Shown: positions 35,716 to 44,823, counted from the stretch's first letter. The stretch is DNA of 59,024 bases from Alphaproteobacteria bacterium (GCA_021775895.1 JAJFGX010000089.1:1-59024), one strand, 5' to 3'. Notes: generated by a model from the sequence alone, not told the origin. Numbers and translations: made by a program.

Positions 35716-36744
35716 TTATTTTGATTTTTGCTTAATAAGGCGTGATAGTGCGGCTACTTGCCTCATATATTGTTTCAAAGGAATAGCTGGCGACCCCATA
35801 TATTCTGCCTGCCCTGCGGGGATATCACGCATAATACCAGATTGTGCGGCTATTCGTACTCCTGAACCTATTTTAAGATGACCTGCAAACCCAGACTGCC
35901 CACCAGCCATTACAAAATCACCAAATTCTGTACTGCCAGAAATTCCAGTTTGAGCTACGATTACACAATTACGCCCAATTTTAACGTTATGCCCAATTTG
36001 AACCAAGTTATCAATCCTAGTACCTGCACCAATTACTGTATCGGGCCCTGCCCCTCTATCAATTGTGGAGTTAGCTCCAACCTCAACATTGTCTTCAATA
36101 ATAACACGCCCTAGCTGAGGCACTGTCGTAAAACCAGAGGAATCAATAGCAAAACCAAAACCGCGCTGTCCTATACAAGCACCAGCATAAATCTCAATAT
36201 TATTTCCAAGTAAACAATGGCTTAAACTAGCATTCATACCGATTGTACAATTATCACCAATTTCAACAAACTCTCCAATTACAGAATTAGCACCAACTAT
36301 ACAATTATCACCAATTTTTACATGTTTGCCAATTACAGCTCCTGCTTCAACTATGCAAGCCTCGCCAAATATAGCTGTATCATCAATAATTGATTTTTTA
36401 TGATAGCTGGTCTTTTCAACTTTTTTCTCTGGATAAAACTGCTGTGCTGCCAAAGCATATGATTTGTAGGGGTTCTTTGATAATAAACAAATTGTATTAT
36501 CTGGAGCATGTTTAGCTAAATCTGGATGTACAAAACATGCGCCGGCTTCTGTCTTTTCGAATTCATGCAGATATTTTTTATTATCTAAAAAACTTACATG
36601 ATTAACATTAGCTATATCCAAAGCGGCTACGTCTTCAAACTTTTGCTTGGCACATGCCAAATTAACAATTTCTGCATTTGCTACTCTTGCAATCTCTTCC
36701 AAAGTAATTGGTTTATGCCTGTGAAAAAAACGTTGATCTGCCAT
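35716..36744 (-). CDS. lpxD: UDP-3-O-acylglucosamine N-acyltransferase
   Basis: LpxD adds the second hydroxyacyl chain in lipid A synthesis. The start [10 protein letters not shown] at 36742-36744 fits the alphaproteobacterial LpxD N terminus better than a GTG 24 bases earlier inside skp. The 342-residue protein has a uridine-binding N-terminal domain (about 1-105), a left-handed beta-helix of hexapeptide repeats with GIGQ-like (GQRGFGFA) and the catalytic His region (QIGHNVKIG), and a short C-terminal helix. Confidence 0.94.
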   Translation of the reverse strand: MADQRFFHRHKPITLEEIARVANAEIVNLACAKQKFEDVAALDIANVNHVSFLDNKKYLHEFEKTEAGACFVHPDLAKHAPDNTICLLSKNPYKSYALAAQQFYPEKKVEKTSYHKKSIIDDTAIFGEACIVEAGAVIGKHVKIGDNCIVGANSVIGEFVEIGDNCTIGMNASLSHCLLGNNIEIYAGACIGQRGFGFAIDSSGFTTVPQLGRVIIEDNVEVGANSTIDRGAGPDTVIGAGTRIDNLVQIGHNVKIGRNCVIVAQTGISGSTEFGDFVMAGGQSGFAGHLKIGSGVRIAAQSGIMRDIPAGQAEYMGSPAIPLKQYMRQVAALSRLIKQKSK

Positions 36745-36758
36745 AGTATTATACTTTC

Positions 36759-37334
36759 TTACTTCCACTTAATTGGAATTGTTTTAACTTCTTTATCAAG
36801 ACGAGCCAAAACTTCATTAGTAATATCTAGGGAGCCTATAGCCAACACAACTTGTTGGTGAGAAAGAACAATATCAAAACCTCGTTTTTTAGCAATACCT
36901 CGAACTATAGTCGCTGATTTTTGACGTAATTCTTGCAAAGATTTTTCTACAGCCACGTCAATTTGACGCATTTCATTTTGTGCATTTTTTTGTACTGTTA
37001 TTACCTTTTGTTTAAACAACTTCTTTTTTGCAATTAGCTCTTCCTTTTTTAATTCATCTTGTTCTTTTAAAACACCCTGTTGAAAAGCTAAAACATCTTT
37101 TTCTTGTTTTTGAATCTTAGCTTGATATTGCTTTCGCTTTTTATCAACCTGTGAACGAATATTTTGTGCAGCAACAGATTTACGCATTATAATATCCATA
37201 TTTACAACACCAATTTTTGAGCTATCTGTAGTAACTTCAGCTTGAGATTTTGTGGTAAAAAAACAACACAACCCCACAATCAAAGCAATTGCAAGCATAT
37301 GTCTTATAGAAAATAAACTCATTGTATTTTTCAT
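36759..37334 (-). CDS. skp: OmpH/Skp family periplasmic chaperone
   Basis: Skp shields unfolded outer-membrane proteins on their way to BamA. The 191-residue protein has a signal peptide (about 10-32, ending SQA-EV), the conserved KIGVVNMDIIMRKS strand, long coiled-coil tentacles (about 60-135, Lys/Gln/Glu-rich) and the C-terminal DIVLSHQQVVLA. It lies between bamA and lpxD, the classical position. Confidence 0.9.
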   Translation of the reverse strand: MKNTMSLFSIRHMLAIALIVGLCCFFTTKSQAEVTTDSSKIGVVNMDIIMRKSVAAQNIRSQVDKKRKQYQAKIQKQEKDVLAFQQGVLKEQDELKKEELIAKKKLFKQKVITVQKNAQNEMRQIDVAVEKSLQELRQKSATIVRGIAKKRGFDIVLSHQQVVLAIGSLDITNEVLARLDKEVKTIPIKWK

Positions 37335-37357
37335 TATTTTATCCTTTTGTATAACAC

Positions 37358-39637
37358 TTAAAAGCTTGTTCCGAAACTAAATCGAAAAACTTCATCTATA
37401 TCGAATTCTTCATCTAACACAGGAGTTGCAAAGTCTAACCTAATTGGTCCTAACGGAGAACGCCATGAGCCACCGATACCAACCGAAGCCCTTACAGATG
37501 ACTCATCAAATATATTTGAGCCTGAATCATCAACACTCCATAAGCTACCAAAATCTGAGAAGACATGTCCACGAACTCCAAGTTCTTTTGGTAACCCCAC
37601 TGGGAAGCCTAATTCAACAGAACCACGATAGAATTGATTACCACCTAAAGCATCTGTTGTTGTTGCATCTCTAGGCCCTATACCTGCTCTCTCAAATCCA
37701 CGTAAAGTAGATCCACCTATATAAAAACGTTCATTAATGCGGACATCTTCACCACCCCAACCAAAAATATATCCAGCCTCACCTAAAGCACTCAGAATCC
37801 ACTGCTCATGAATTGGCCAATAATAATTAGCACCAAGACGCGTACTTAAATATTGAGCATCTCCACCAATACCTGCAAATTCTGTATCAAACCTTACTAC
37901 ACCGCCTTCAGTAGGTTCTAATGTGCTATCTCTAGTATCATAAGTAATGCGCTGAGAAATAGAGGAGGTTGCCCTTGCACCTTCTTGTTGACGAATAAAT
38001 AAAGATGCATCTGGCTGTACATTCTGAATATCATTATCTTCTAAACGATATCTTAAAGACTGTCGTAAATTTTTAGCTAAAGGATAAGCTGTTCGTAAAC
38101 TAAAACCAGTTTGACGTCGGTCAAATGAGCTTTCATCTTGCAAGTCTCTAGTTATGTGAAATATATCAATTCCAGCCTCAAGGTCACGGTTTAAAAAATG
38201 AGGCTCTGTAAAACCAAGGTCAAATTCAGTTCTTGAGCCAGATAATATTGTACTAAATTCTAGTTTTTGCCCTTTACCTAGTAAATTGTTTTCTCGAATA
38301 ACAAAGTTTGCTAATGGTCCATCTGTTGAAGAAAATCCTGCTCCGATTGATAATTCACCAGTTGATTTCTCTTGCACTTCAATTTCAATATCTGTTCTAT
38401 CAGCTGATGCTGTTTGTACATGACGAATTTTCACATCATCAAAAAAGTCCAAATCTTTAATATTTTGTTCTGAACGTTTAAGTTTTGTTCTATTAAATGG
38501 ATCACCCTCAACTAATAGCATTTCACGCCTAACGACAGAATCTAAAGTACGTACATTTCCATGAATGTTAATATTCTGAATAAATACTTTCGCACTTTCA
38601 TTAATTACAAATGCTAGGTCAACTTTTTGATTTTCTCGTTCACGCTTGACTTTAGGACGAATATCAATGAAAGCATATTGTTTGTTTTCAACTTCTCCCG
38701 TTAAAGAGACCACAGCATCTTCCACGGCACTAGCATCATACCAGCTACCTTCTTTTATATTCACTAAAGATCTTATCCAGTTTTCATCTAACTCACCCAC
38801 TCTATTATCAATCGTGATATTACCTACTTTATAGCGTTCACCTTCTTCGATTATAAAAGTTAAGAAAAAATCTTTTTTATCCGCAGAAAGTTCTGCAACT
38901 GATGAAGTTATTTGAAAATCTGCAAAACCATGGTTCAGGTAAAAACGACGTAATAACTCTTTATCAAAAGCTAAACGATCAGGGTCATATTTATCATTTG
39001 AGCTTAAAAAACGATACCAACGAGTTTCTTTACTAGTAATGGTATCCTCTAATTTTCCATCATCAAAATTATGGTTGCCCATAAAGCTAACTCTACGAAT
39101 TCTAGTTTCTGGCCCCTCAGAAATTTCAAATACAAGATTAACACGATTTTGATCCAACTTAATAATTTTAGGATTTATACTAACTGAAAACAAACCACTT
39201 AATCGGTAAACTTCAAGTAACCTCTGAACATCTGATTGTACTTTTGTTCTTGTGAAAACAACACGTTGTCTCAACTGTATTTCAGTTTGTAGGTTTTCAT
39301 TTTTTATTTTTTCGTTACCTTCGAATGAAATTTCATTAATCACTGGGTTCTCAGCTACTCGAACAACAAGATCATCGCCACTATGATAGAAGTTAATATC
39401 GGAAAATAACCCTGTAGCAAACAGTGATTTCAAACTTTTATTCAAGCTATCTTGACTTATTTCATCACCAGGTTGGATATCTAGATAAGTCATAACCGTA
39501 GCTGGATCTATACGTTCTGAGCCTTCAATACGAATATTTTTAGCAACTTCCGCATAAGAAACCGATACAGAAAATACTGTAAAACATACAAGTGTTAACA
39601 ACACACAATAGAATTTATTAGTTCGTAAGTACTTCAC
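37358..39637 (-). CDS. bamA: Outer membrane protein assembly factor BamA
   Basis: BamA inserts beta-barrel proteins into the outer membrane. The 759-residue protein has a signal peptide (about 1-29), five POTRA domains (about 30-420; first begins KNIRIEGSERIDPATV) and a C-terminal 16-strand barrel with the VRGF/Y-type motif seen as LRGFERAGIGPRD and the terminal Phe of FRFSFGTSF. It leads the bamA-skp-lpxD-fabZ row and is upstream of a TetR-like gene on the same strand. Confidence 0.96.
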   Translation of the reverse strand: MKYLRTNKFYCVLLTLVCFTVFSVSVSYAEVAKNIRIEGSERIDPATVMTYLDIQPGDEISQDSLNKSLKSLFATGLFSDINFYHSGDDLVVRVAENPVINEISFEGNEKIKNENLQTEIQLRQRVVFTRTKVQSDVQRLLEVYRLSGLFSVSINPKIIKLDQNRVNLVFEISEGPETRIRRVSFMGNHNFDDGKLEDTITSKETRWYRFLSSNDKYDPDRLAFDKELLRRFYLNHGFADFQITSSVAELSADKKDFFLTFIIEEGERYKVGNITIDNRVGELDENWIRSLVNIKEGSWYDASAVEDAVVSLTGEVENKQYAFIDIRPKVKRERENQKVDLAFVINESAKVFIQNINIHGNVRTLDSVVRREMLLVEGDPFNRTKLKRSEQNIKDLDFFDDVKIRHVQTASADRTDIEIEVQEKSTGELSIGAGFSSTDGPLANFVIRENNLLGKGQKLEFSTILSGSRTEFDLGFTEPHFLNRDLEAGIDIFHITRDLQDESSFDRRQTGFSLRTAYPLAKNLRQSLRYRLEDNDIQNVQPDASLFIRQQEGARATSSISQRITYDTRDSTLEPTEGGVVRFDTEFAGIGGDAQYLSTRLGANYYWPIHEQWILSALGEAGYIFGWGGEDVRINERFYIGGSTLRGFERAGIGPRDATTTDALGGNQFYRGSVELGFPVGLPKELGVRGHVFSDFGSLWSVDDSGSNIFDESSVRASVGIGGSWRSPLGPIRLDFATPVLDEEFDIDEVFRFSFGTSF

Positions 39638-39683
39638 TTCATCTCCATTTTAAGTATTAGTGCAGAATCACTCTAGCAAAACT

Positions 39684-40295
39684 TTAACCATCTGACCACA
39701 ATGTTTTTCGTCCAAGAAAGCCATCTAACATTGAAGATAAATGAAACATTTTACTTAGATGCTGATCTAACACAGACATAGTTTTAGCCATATCTTCACT
39801 ATCATCTTTCAGCCAAGTTTGTACAGTTAGCATATAAACCACAGATAGAGCAACAATGAAAGCATCTTCTTTAATCATAGATGAAGTCACTACTCCTGCT
39901 TTCTCAAGGATACTACGCATAGAGTAACAAAAATCCTTTTTGAAGCTCCAAAGATTTTCTGGTGCTGTCTTTAAAGGAGAAAGCATAGAAACCAATGCTT
40001 TTCTTTCTTTATTCAACAAATCGAAACGATACATTATAACATCAAAAAGTCTGTCTTTTGCTGTATCAAATTCCGAATCGAAGTGTAAATTTGCAGCTAA
40101 TAAATCATCATTTACCTTTTGCAGTACCGCCATTACAATTTCATTTTTATTTGCAAATATATTTTTAAGTTCCTTATTAGCAACCCCTAAATCCTCCGCA
40201 ATGCACTCTAAAGATACATTGTTCCAACCATTTTTATTAGCTAGCTTTAATGCTGATTGCAAAATATTCTGTTTTTTTATTTTTATTTGTGTCAT
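39684..40295 (-). CDS. TetR family transcriptional regulator
   Basis: The 203-residue protein has an N-terminal helix-turn-helix (NNVSLECIAEDLGVANKELK, about 21-45) and an all-helical C-terminal ligand domain with a Trp-rich end (VQTWLKDDSED). Some resemblance to COQ9-like C-terminal helices is possible but not certain. A perfect 7-5-7 dyad lies upstream in the space shared with the divergent kinase gene, so it probably controls that intergenic region. Confidence 0.8.
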   Translation of the reverse strand: MTQIKIKKQNILQSALKLANKNGWNNVSLECIAEDLGVANKELKNIFANKNEIVMAVLQKVNDDLLAANLHFDSEFDTAKDRLFDVIMYRFDLLNKERKALVSMLSPLKTAPENLWSFKKDFCYSMRSILEKAGVVTSSMIKEDAFIVALSVVYMLTVQTWLKDDSEDMAKTMSVLDQHLSKMFHLSSMLDGFLGRKTLWSDG

Positions 40296-40299
40296 CTTG

Positions 40300-40329
40300 T
40301 TGACTTAATTTTCTGTTTAATATTGTTAT
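40300..40329 (+). promoter_or_regulatory. Promoter of the PfkB kinase, overlapped by an operator
   Basis: TTGACT (40300-40305), 18-base spacer, TGTTAT (40324-40329). The -10 lies inside the dyad at 40323-40341, as expected for repression. Confidence 0.45.
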
Positions 40330-40341
40330 GCAGAATAACAA
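40323..40341. promoter_or_regulatory. Candidate TetR operator (7-5-7 perfect dyad)
   Basis: TTGTTAT and ATAACAA are perfect inverted repeats separated by GCAGA. The site lies between the divergent TetR-like regulator and the PfkB kinase gene and overlaps the predicted -10. Position and symmetry fit a TetR operator; binding is not shown. Confidence 0.5.
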
Positions 40342-40384
40342 AGCTCTACCATTCAAACAAGAACTAAAGAAAGATAAATATAAA

Positions 40385-41383
40385 ATGGATTCAAAAATAG
40401 ATGTTGTTGGCATTGGAAATGCTATCGTTGATGTTCTAAGCCAAACTGAAGATAGTTTTTTAGAACAAGAACAATTAACAAAGAATACAATGATGCTCAT
40501 AGATACTGAGCAAGCTCAAGAGCTTTATAGCAAAATGGGGCCAGGCGTAGAAGTTTCTGGCGGTTCAGTTGCAAACACAATTGCTGCCTTAGCCTCTCTT
40601 GGTGGCAAAACTGGTTTTATTGGTAAAGTTTCTCACGATCAGCTTGGCGATGTTTTTAGTCATGATATGCGTGCAATGGGTGTGAAGTTCTCAACCCCTG
40701 CCCTGCAAGATGGGCCTTCAACTGCTCGCTGCTTAATTTTTGTTACTCCAGATGCTCAAAGGACTATGTGTACTTTTCTTGGTGCTAGCGTTTGGATTGC
40801 TTCAACAGATATCGATGCTGAACTTATAGAATCTGCTAAAATTATTTATTTAGAGGGATATTTATTTGATCGAGACCGTGCGAAAAAAGCTTTTGAGCTT
40901 GCCGCAGAAATAGCTCACAAGGCTAATTCAAAGGTAGCCTTAACACTATCTGATGTTTTTTGTGTTGAAAGGCATAGAGAAGAATTTCTACATATGATTA
41001 AGAATCATGTTGATATATTATTTGCTAATGAAGAAGAAATTAAAGCCTTATATGAAACGAATGATTTTGACGATGCCGTGTATCAAGTGCAAGAGAACTG
41101 CTCACTTGCTGCCTTAACAAGGGGAGAAAAAGGCTCTGTTATCGTTACAAAAGATAAAAAAATCAATATTCCTGCAACAATTATAAGCAATGTAGTTGAT
41201 ACAACAGGTGCTGGTGATCTATATGCGGCAGGTTTTTTGTATGGTTACTCCCAAGGAAAAGACTTGGAGATATGTGGAGAAATAGCCTCTATCGCTGCAT
41301 CAGAGGTTTTAACACATATGGGAGCTAGACCACAAGTTAACCTTGCAAAACTGCTAGAGCAGAAATTAAGTGCTACAGCTTAA
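40385..41383 (+). CDS. PfkB family kinase (adenosine kinase-like)
   Basis: This carbohydrate or nucleoside kinase starts at 40385 by homology (KIDVVGIGNAIVDVL). A longer ORF from 40328 would begin inside the operator/-10 and is rejected. The 332 residues have the PfkB features GGSVANTIAALASLGG (sugar binding) and the catalytic signature DTTGAGDLYAAGFLYG with the base Asp. Alphaproteobacterial relatives are often annotated as adenosine kinase; substrate is not decided here. The gene is followed by a GGGTC palindrome. Confidence 0.88.
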   Translation: MDSKIDVVGIGNAIVDVLSQTEDSFLEQEQLTKNTMMLIDTEQAQELYSKMGPGVEVSGGSVANTIAALASLGGKTGFIGKVSHDQLGDVFSHDMRAMGVKFSTPALQDGPSTARCLIFVTPDAQRTMCTFLGASVWIASTDIDAELIESAKIIYLEGYLFDRDRAKKAFELAAEIAHKANSKVALTLSDVFCVERHREEFLHMIKNHVDILFANEEEIKALYETNDFDDAVYQVQENCSLAALTRGEKGSVIVTKDKKINIPATIISNVVDTTGAGDLYAAGFLYGYSQGKDLEICGEIASIAASEVLTHMGARPQVNLAKLLEQKLSATA

Positions 41384-41390
41384 AATTAAA

Positions 41391-41411
41391 CTTTAGGGTC
41401 AAGACCCTAGA
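41391..41411. repeat. Small dispersed palindrome (AGGGTC...GACCCT), copy 1
   Basis: The bases TTTAGGGT and ACCCTAGA pair (one G-T) around a CAAG loop, just after the kinase stop and before the YejA-like gene. The core is shared with the palindrome at 50192-50213. There is no oligo-T tail, so it is not a standard terminator. Confidence 0.6.
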
Positions 41412-41422
41412 AATGACAAAAT

Positions 41423-43180
41423 ATGATTGCAAAAGCAAAAGCATTTATGCGTAAGAATCTATGGTTAATAATATCACTTAAGGTTGTTAAGTATCTTATT
41501 GTTTTATATTTTGTTTTTTATCCGTCGGACAGCAAGGCGACTGTAGATCCCCCTACAATGGCTATTGCCATGCATGGCTCTCCAAAATATGCCCATGACT
41601 TCACCCATCTTGAATATGCTAATATAAATGCACCTAAAGGTGGGGAGCTTCATCAAGCTGTTAACGGTCACTTTGACACTCTAAACAATCATATTATCAT
41701 GGGAAGTCCTGCCAAAGGCTTGGCTTTGACCAATGACCGTCTAATGGCTCGTGTTTGGGACGAGCCTTTCAGCCTATATGGATTAGTCGCAGAAAATATT
41801 GATGTTGCAACAGATAGATCATGGATTATTTTCCATCTAAACCCTAAAGCAAAATTTCATGATGGACAGCCAATCACTACTGATGACGTTATTTTCAGTT
41901 ACGAAGCCTATAAAAAACATGGTCACCCTGTACGCAGACGTGTTTATAGTTTAGTGGATAAAGTCTCCACACCTTTTAAAGGGAGTGTGCAATTTGACTT
42001 TGGTGAAGGATATGATGCAGAGACTGCCCTTATCCTAGCCATCATGCCAGTTCTACCAAAACATTATTGGACTGCCGAAGGTCGAGATATTTCAAAGACT
42101 ACGCTAACACCACCACTAGGTAGCGGGCCTTACAAAATAGAAGACATCGATGCAGGGCATAGTATTACCTATAGCCGAGTTCCAGATTACTGGGCTAAAG
42201 ACTTAGCTGTAAATAAGGGGCATTATAATTTTGATAAACTTAAATATAGCTATTATCGTGATGATAGCATCGCATTTGAAGCATTTAAAGCTGGAGAATA
42301 CAACCTACGCAGAGAAACCGATATACGAAAATGGAAGACTGGATATAATATTAAGCCAGTGACCTCTGGTAAAATTAAATTATCCACGCTAAATCACGAT
42401 AGACCTGACGCTGTAAAATCTTTGGTTTTCAATACAAGAGAAGATATTTTTGCAGATAAAAACATAAGGCAAGCAATGTCATTAATGTTTGATTTTGACT
42501 GGATAAATAAAAATATGTTCTATAGTTCATACAAACGAATTGATAGCTTTTTTCCAAATTCTGAACTTGCCAACCCACAGCCCAAAGAAAGCCAACAAAG
42601 CACCAGAGAAAAAACTCGTAAAGCTTTGAAATTATTTGAAACTGCTGGCTGGGCAATAAAAAATAAACAAATGACTAATAAAGCAACGGGATTAGTATTT
42701 AATTTTGAAATACTTCTACAAACAGCTGAAGAAAAGAAAATTGCCCTGTCTTTCGCTCGTAGCTTAGAACGCATAGGAATTAATGCTAAAGTAAGACAAG
42801 TTGAAAGCGCTCAATACCAAGGAAGGCTTGATGATTTTGACTATGATATGGTATTTTTTACTTGGATTAACTCACTCTCTCCGGGTAATGAACAAATGAA
42901 TTATTGGGGAAGCCTCGCTGCTGACACAAACGGTAGTCGTAATTATGCTGGAGTAAAAGATAAACTAATTGATAAATTGGCTAATGACATTGCAAAATCA
43001 AATTCAAGAGAAGAATTAGTCGAAAGAACTCATAAATTGGATAGTGCTTTATTATCAGGACACTACGCAATTCCTTTATACTATCTTGGTAAGGACTTAA
43101 TAGCTCATAGTTCTGATATAAAGGCTCCAGATAATACTCCAATATACGGCAGTGTTATTGAAACATGGTGGAAAGAATAA
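41423..43180 (+). CDS. Peptide-type ABC transporter substrate-binding protein (YejA-like)
   Basis: The 585-residue exported protein belongs to solute-binding family 5. A hydrophobic signal region (about 12-35) is followed by ATVDPPTMAIAMHGSPKYAH, the YEYANINAPKGGEL-like segment (LEYANINAPKGGEL), FHLNPKAKFHDGQPIT, and the C-terminal IPLYYLGKD. YejA homologs bind peptides such as microcin C. No permease or ATPase genes follow; a small lipoprotein gene lies downstream, so it is an orphan binding protein here. MRKNLWLIIS at 41447 is an alternative start. Confidence 0.88.
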   Translation: MIAKAKAFMRKNLWLIISLKVVKYLIVLYFVFYPSDSKATVDPPTMAIAMHGSPKYAHDFTHLEYANINAPKGGELHQAVNGHFDTLNNHIIMGSPAKGLALTNDRLMARVWDEPFSLYGLVAENIDVATDRSWIIFHLNPKAKFHDGQPITTDDVIFSYEAYKKHGHPVRRRVYSLVDKVSTPFKGSVQFDFGEGYDAETALILAIMPVLPKHYWTAEGRDISKTTLTPPLGSGPYKIEDIDAGHSITYSRVPDYWAKDLAVNKGHYNFDKLKYSYYRDDSIAFEAFKAGEYNLRRETDIRKWKTGYNIKPVTSGKIKLSTLNHDRPDAVKSLVFNTREDIFADKNIRQAMSLMFDFDWINKNMFYSSYKRIDSFFPNSELANPQPKESQQSTREKTRKALKLFETAGWAIKNKQMTNKATGLVFNFEILLQTAEEKKIALSFARSLERIGINAKVRQVESAQYQGRLDDFDYDMVFFTWINSLSPGNEQMNYWGSLAADTNGSRNYAGVKDKLIDKLANDIAKSNSREELVERTHKLDSALLSGHYAIPLYYLGKDLIAHSSDIKAPDNTPIYGSVIETWWKE

Positions 43181-43207
43181 AAATAAAGAATATTTCTCAA
43201 TTAATAC

Positions 43208-43235
43208 TTGGAGTTTTTATTTGCTATGCTACAAT
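43208..43235 (+). promoter_or_regulatory. Promoter of the 183-aa lipoprotein gene (extended -10)
   Basis: TTGGAG (43208-43213), 16-base spacer ending in TGC, TACAAT (43230-43235), 50 bases before the GTG start. Confidence 0.45.
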
Positions 43236-43287
43236 ATAATAGACATTATTTATGATTAATTCCAAATTTAAGTAAGGGGCAGTTAAA

Positions 43288-43839
43288 GTGAAAAAATTAA
43301 AACAAATAGGTATTACAACAGGAGTATGTCTTGTAGCAGTTACTCTTATATCTGGTTGCACTCCAAAATCTAAAAGAATGGCAGATGCCTATTGGCAACG
43401 TATAGAATCTCATTCTGCCTTATACTTAACAGGGCCAAAAGCTCAACAACAGCTTGAGCAAAATATTTCTGGTTGTGTACGTGTAGTTGACGAATTAGTT
43501 GAGCTTGAAGCTCTGCGTGAGACTACTCCTCCTGATACACATAGCTCATATCACCATGCTTTAGAAAAATCAGGTGATCTTGATTATTTTGAAACACCAG
43601 CACGCTTTAAAGACTTGCTAGTTGATCACAGCGATTTCCACGATTTTGAAAGCTGTATGCGTCATGAAGGCTGGGAGCGTGTGATAAATGTTAGATATCA
43701 ACAAGCTGACAAGGCAACTCACACACGTAAAGTAACCAAAGCAATTCGTAAATATGGTATTACAAACGTGAATGAAGCTGAACGTCGCCTTGACGAGGAA
43801 AACAACCCAACAAAAGGTGATTTTGACGATCTAAATTAA
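43288..43839 (+). CDS. Hypothetical lipoprotein (183 aa)
   Basis: GTG start with AAGGGG upstream. A signal (about 5-23) ends in the lipobox LISGC (Cys24). The mature part is helical and contains two further cysteines (Cys63 in SGCVRVVDEL and one in FESCMRHEGWERV) that could pair, then a charged tail (KATHTRKVTKAIRKYG) and an acidic end. The CMRxxGW-like motif resembles small envelope lipoproteins of unknown role. No family can be named with certainty. Confidence 0.7.
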   Translation: MKKLKQIGITTGVCLVAVTLISGCTPKSKRMADAYWQRIESHSALYLTGPKAQQQLEQNISGCVRVVDELVELEALRETTPPDTHSSYHHALEKSGDLDYFETPARFKDLLVDHSDFHDFESCMRHEGWERVINVRYQQADKATHTRKVTKAIRKYGITNVNEAERRLDEENNPTKGDFDDLN

Positions 43840-43986
43840 TTACAATGTAATTATGAATAGAAACCACTCAAAGAACTTTATTAAGTGTTAGCTCCATAGT
43901 AAATATTGCAACCACTCTATTTACGATCTTGGGATGATTGTTGTAAAGATATAGGCATAAAAAAATAATGGACAGAAGGAAGAATT

Positions 43987-44364
43987 ATGAAATTACTTAA
44001 CAGTTTGCTTGTTTTGATATGCCTAATAGTTATATTGCCTTCAATTGCACAAGCTGAAAAATATGAATGCAAATATCCCTCATATAGCAATATTAATGGC
44101 AACCATAAAGATGATAATTTTAAACTTTTATTTTTAATCGAAGAGAATGAAGAAAAAGCATATATAATAGGAAATTTACAGAAAGTAGAGGTTTTAAAAA
44201 TAGACCGTGGAATGGGGATATCTATTATTGAAATAACCGCATTAGGAAATATAATGACAACGGTTATCAGCAAAGATATGAAATCTGTTCATAGTAGAAA
44301 TACAATTGGACCGATGGGGAATTTGATACCTTCACAATACTATGGTTCATGTACAAAAGAGTGA
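43987..44364 (+). CDS. Small secreted hypothetical protein (125 aa)
   Basis: AAGGA precedes the ATG. A clear signal peptide (about 1-22, ending IAQA) is followed by a small beta-rich domain with two cysteines, one near the mature N terminus (YECKYPSYSN) and one near the C terminus (YYGSCTKE), probably a disulfide. No known family is recognised. The 3' end overlaps a 56-codon ORF in another frame. Confidence 0.6.
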   Translation: MKLLNSLLVLICLIVILPSIAQAEKYECKYPSYSNINGNHKDDNFKLLFLIEENEEKAYIIGNLQKVEVLKIDRGMGISIIEITALGNIMTTVISKDMKSVHSRNTIGPMGNLIPSQYYGSCTKE

Positions 44365-44512
44365 ACCTCTGCGGGGCTTACCCCTTGGTTTTTATGTGCC
44401 TATAAAACGTGACTTATATGGAAGTGACAATCCATTATTTTTCACTCTTCTCCAAGAGAATAAAGTTATAGGTCAAGTAAAAAATGCATTGATTGTAAAA
44501 ACAATGCTCTAA
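44342..44512 (+). CDS. Possible 56-residue ORF overlapping the previous gene
   Basis: An ATG at 44342-44344 opens a frame in +1 relative to the preceding gene and reads without a stop to 44510-44512. The translated composition is balanced (PLRGLPLGFYVPIKRDLYGS, later FFTLLQENKVIGQVKNALIV) and unlike random AT-rich DNA. There is no Shine-Dalgarno. It may be a tiny coupled gene, a frameshifted C-terminal extension, or a remnant of an older gene. Confidence 0.3.
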   Translation: MVHVQKSEPLRGLPLGFYVPIKRDLYGSDNPLFFTLLQENKVIGQVKNALIVKTML

Positions 44513-44554
44513 AATTTTTCGTAATAAAACAAAACTAACATTAATTTTCTGTTT

Positions 44555-44644
44555 CGTCATTGCGAGAAATAAAGTGACGACGCAATCTAGTTATATCTAT
44601 GATTCTGGATTGCCACGTCAAGCTAACGCCCTCCTCGCAATGAC
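44555..44644. repeat. Palindromic repeat element, copy 1 (90 bp)
   Basis: Outer arms GTCATTGCGAG and CTCGCAATGAC are perfect 11-bp inverted repeats; inner arms GCAATCTAG and CTGGATTGC pair with one G-T. It is intergenic between small secreted proteins and ruvB. A second copy follows at 44712-44811. The layout matches dispersed hairpin elements found in many bacterial genomes, possibly non-autonomous mobile elements. No transposase is in the window. Confidence 0.8.
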
Positions 44645-44711
44645 TAGGCAAAGACAAAGTGGGAAATCCTTTTAAGAAAAAGTTTAACAAATAAAAAACA
44701 GAGCTATAAAC

Positions 44712-44811
44712 CGTCATTGCGAGCGTAGCGAAGCAATCTAGTTTTATGTCCCAATTTTCATGCTTACGACTCTAGATTGCCACGTCGAGATAAAGCCCTC
44801 CTCGCAATGAC
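44712..44811. repeat. Palindromic repeat element, copy 2 (100 bp)
   Basis: The same outer arms as copy 1 (GTCATTGCGAG and CTCGCAATGAC) and perfect inner arms GCAATCTAG and CTAGATTGC. Both copies share CACGTC and GCCCTC in the right half. The loop differs in sequence and length, so the copies have diverged internally while the arms stayed intact. Copy 2 ends 13 bases before the ruvB stop. Confidence 0.8.
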
Positions 44812-44823
44812 AAAACAAAGTAT

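Noticed and set aside
40328-40384. Longer start of the PfkB kinase
   Set aside because: The extra codons overlap the predicted -10 and operator and show no family similarity.
44365-44395. GGGG-CTTA-CCCC hairpin with a T-rich tail as a terminator
   Set aside because: The stem is only four pairs and lies inside a protein-like frame; the T stretch is interrupted. It could still be weak.
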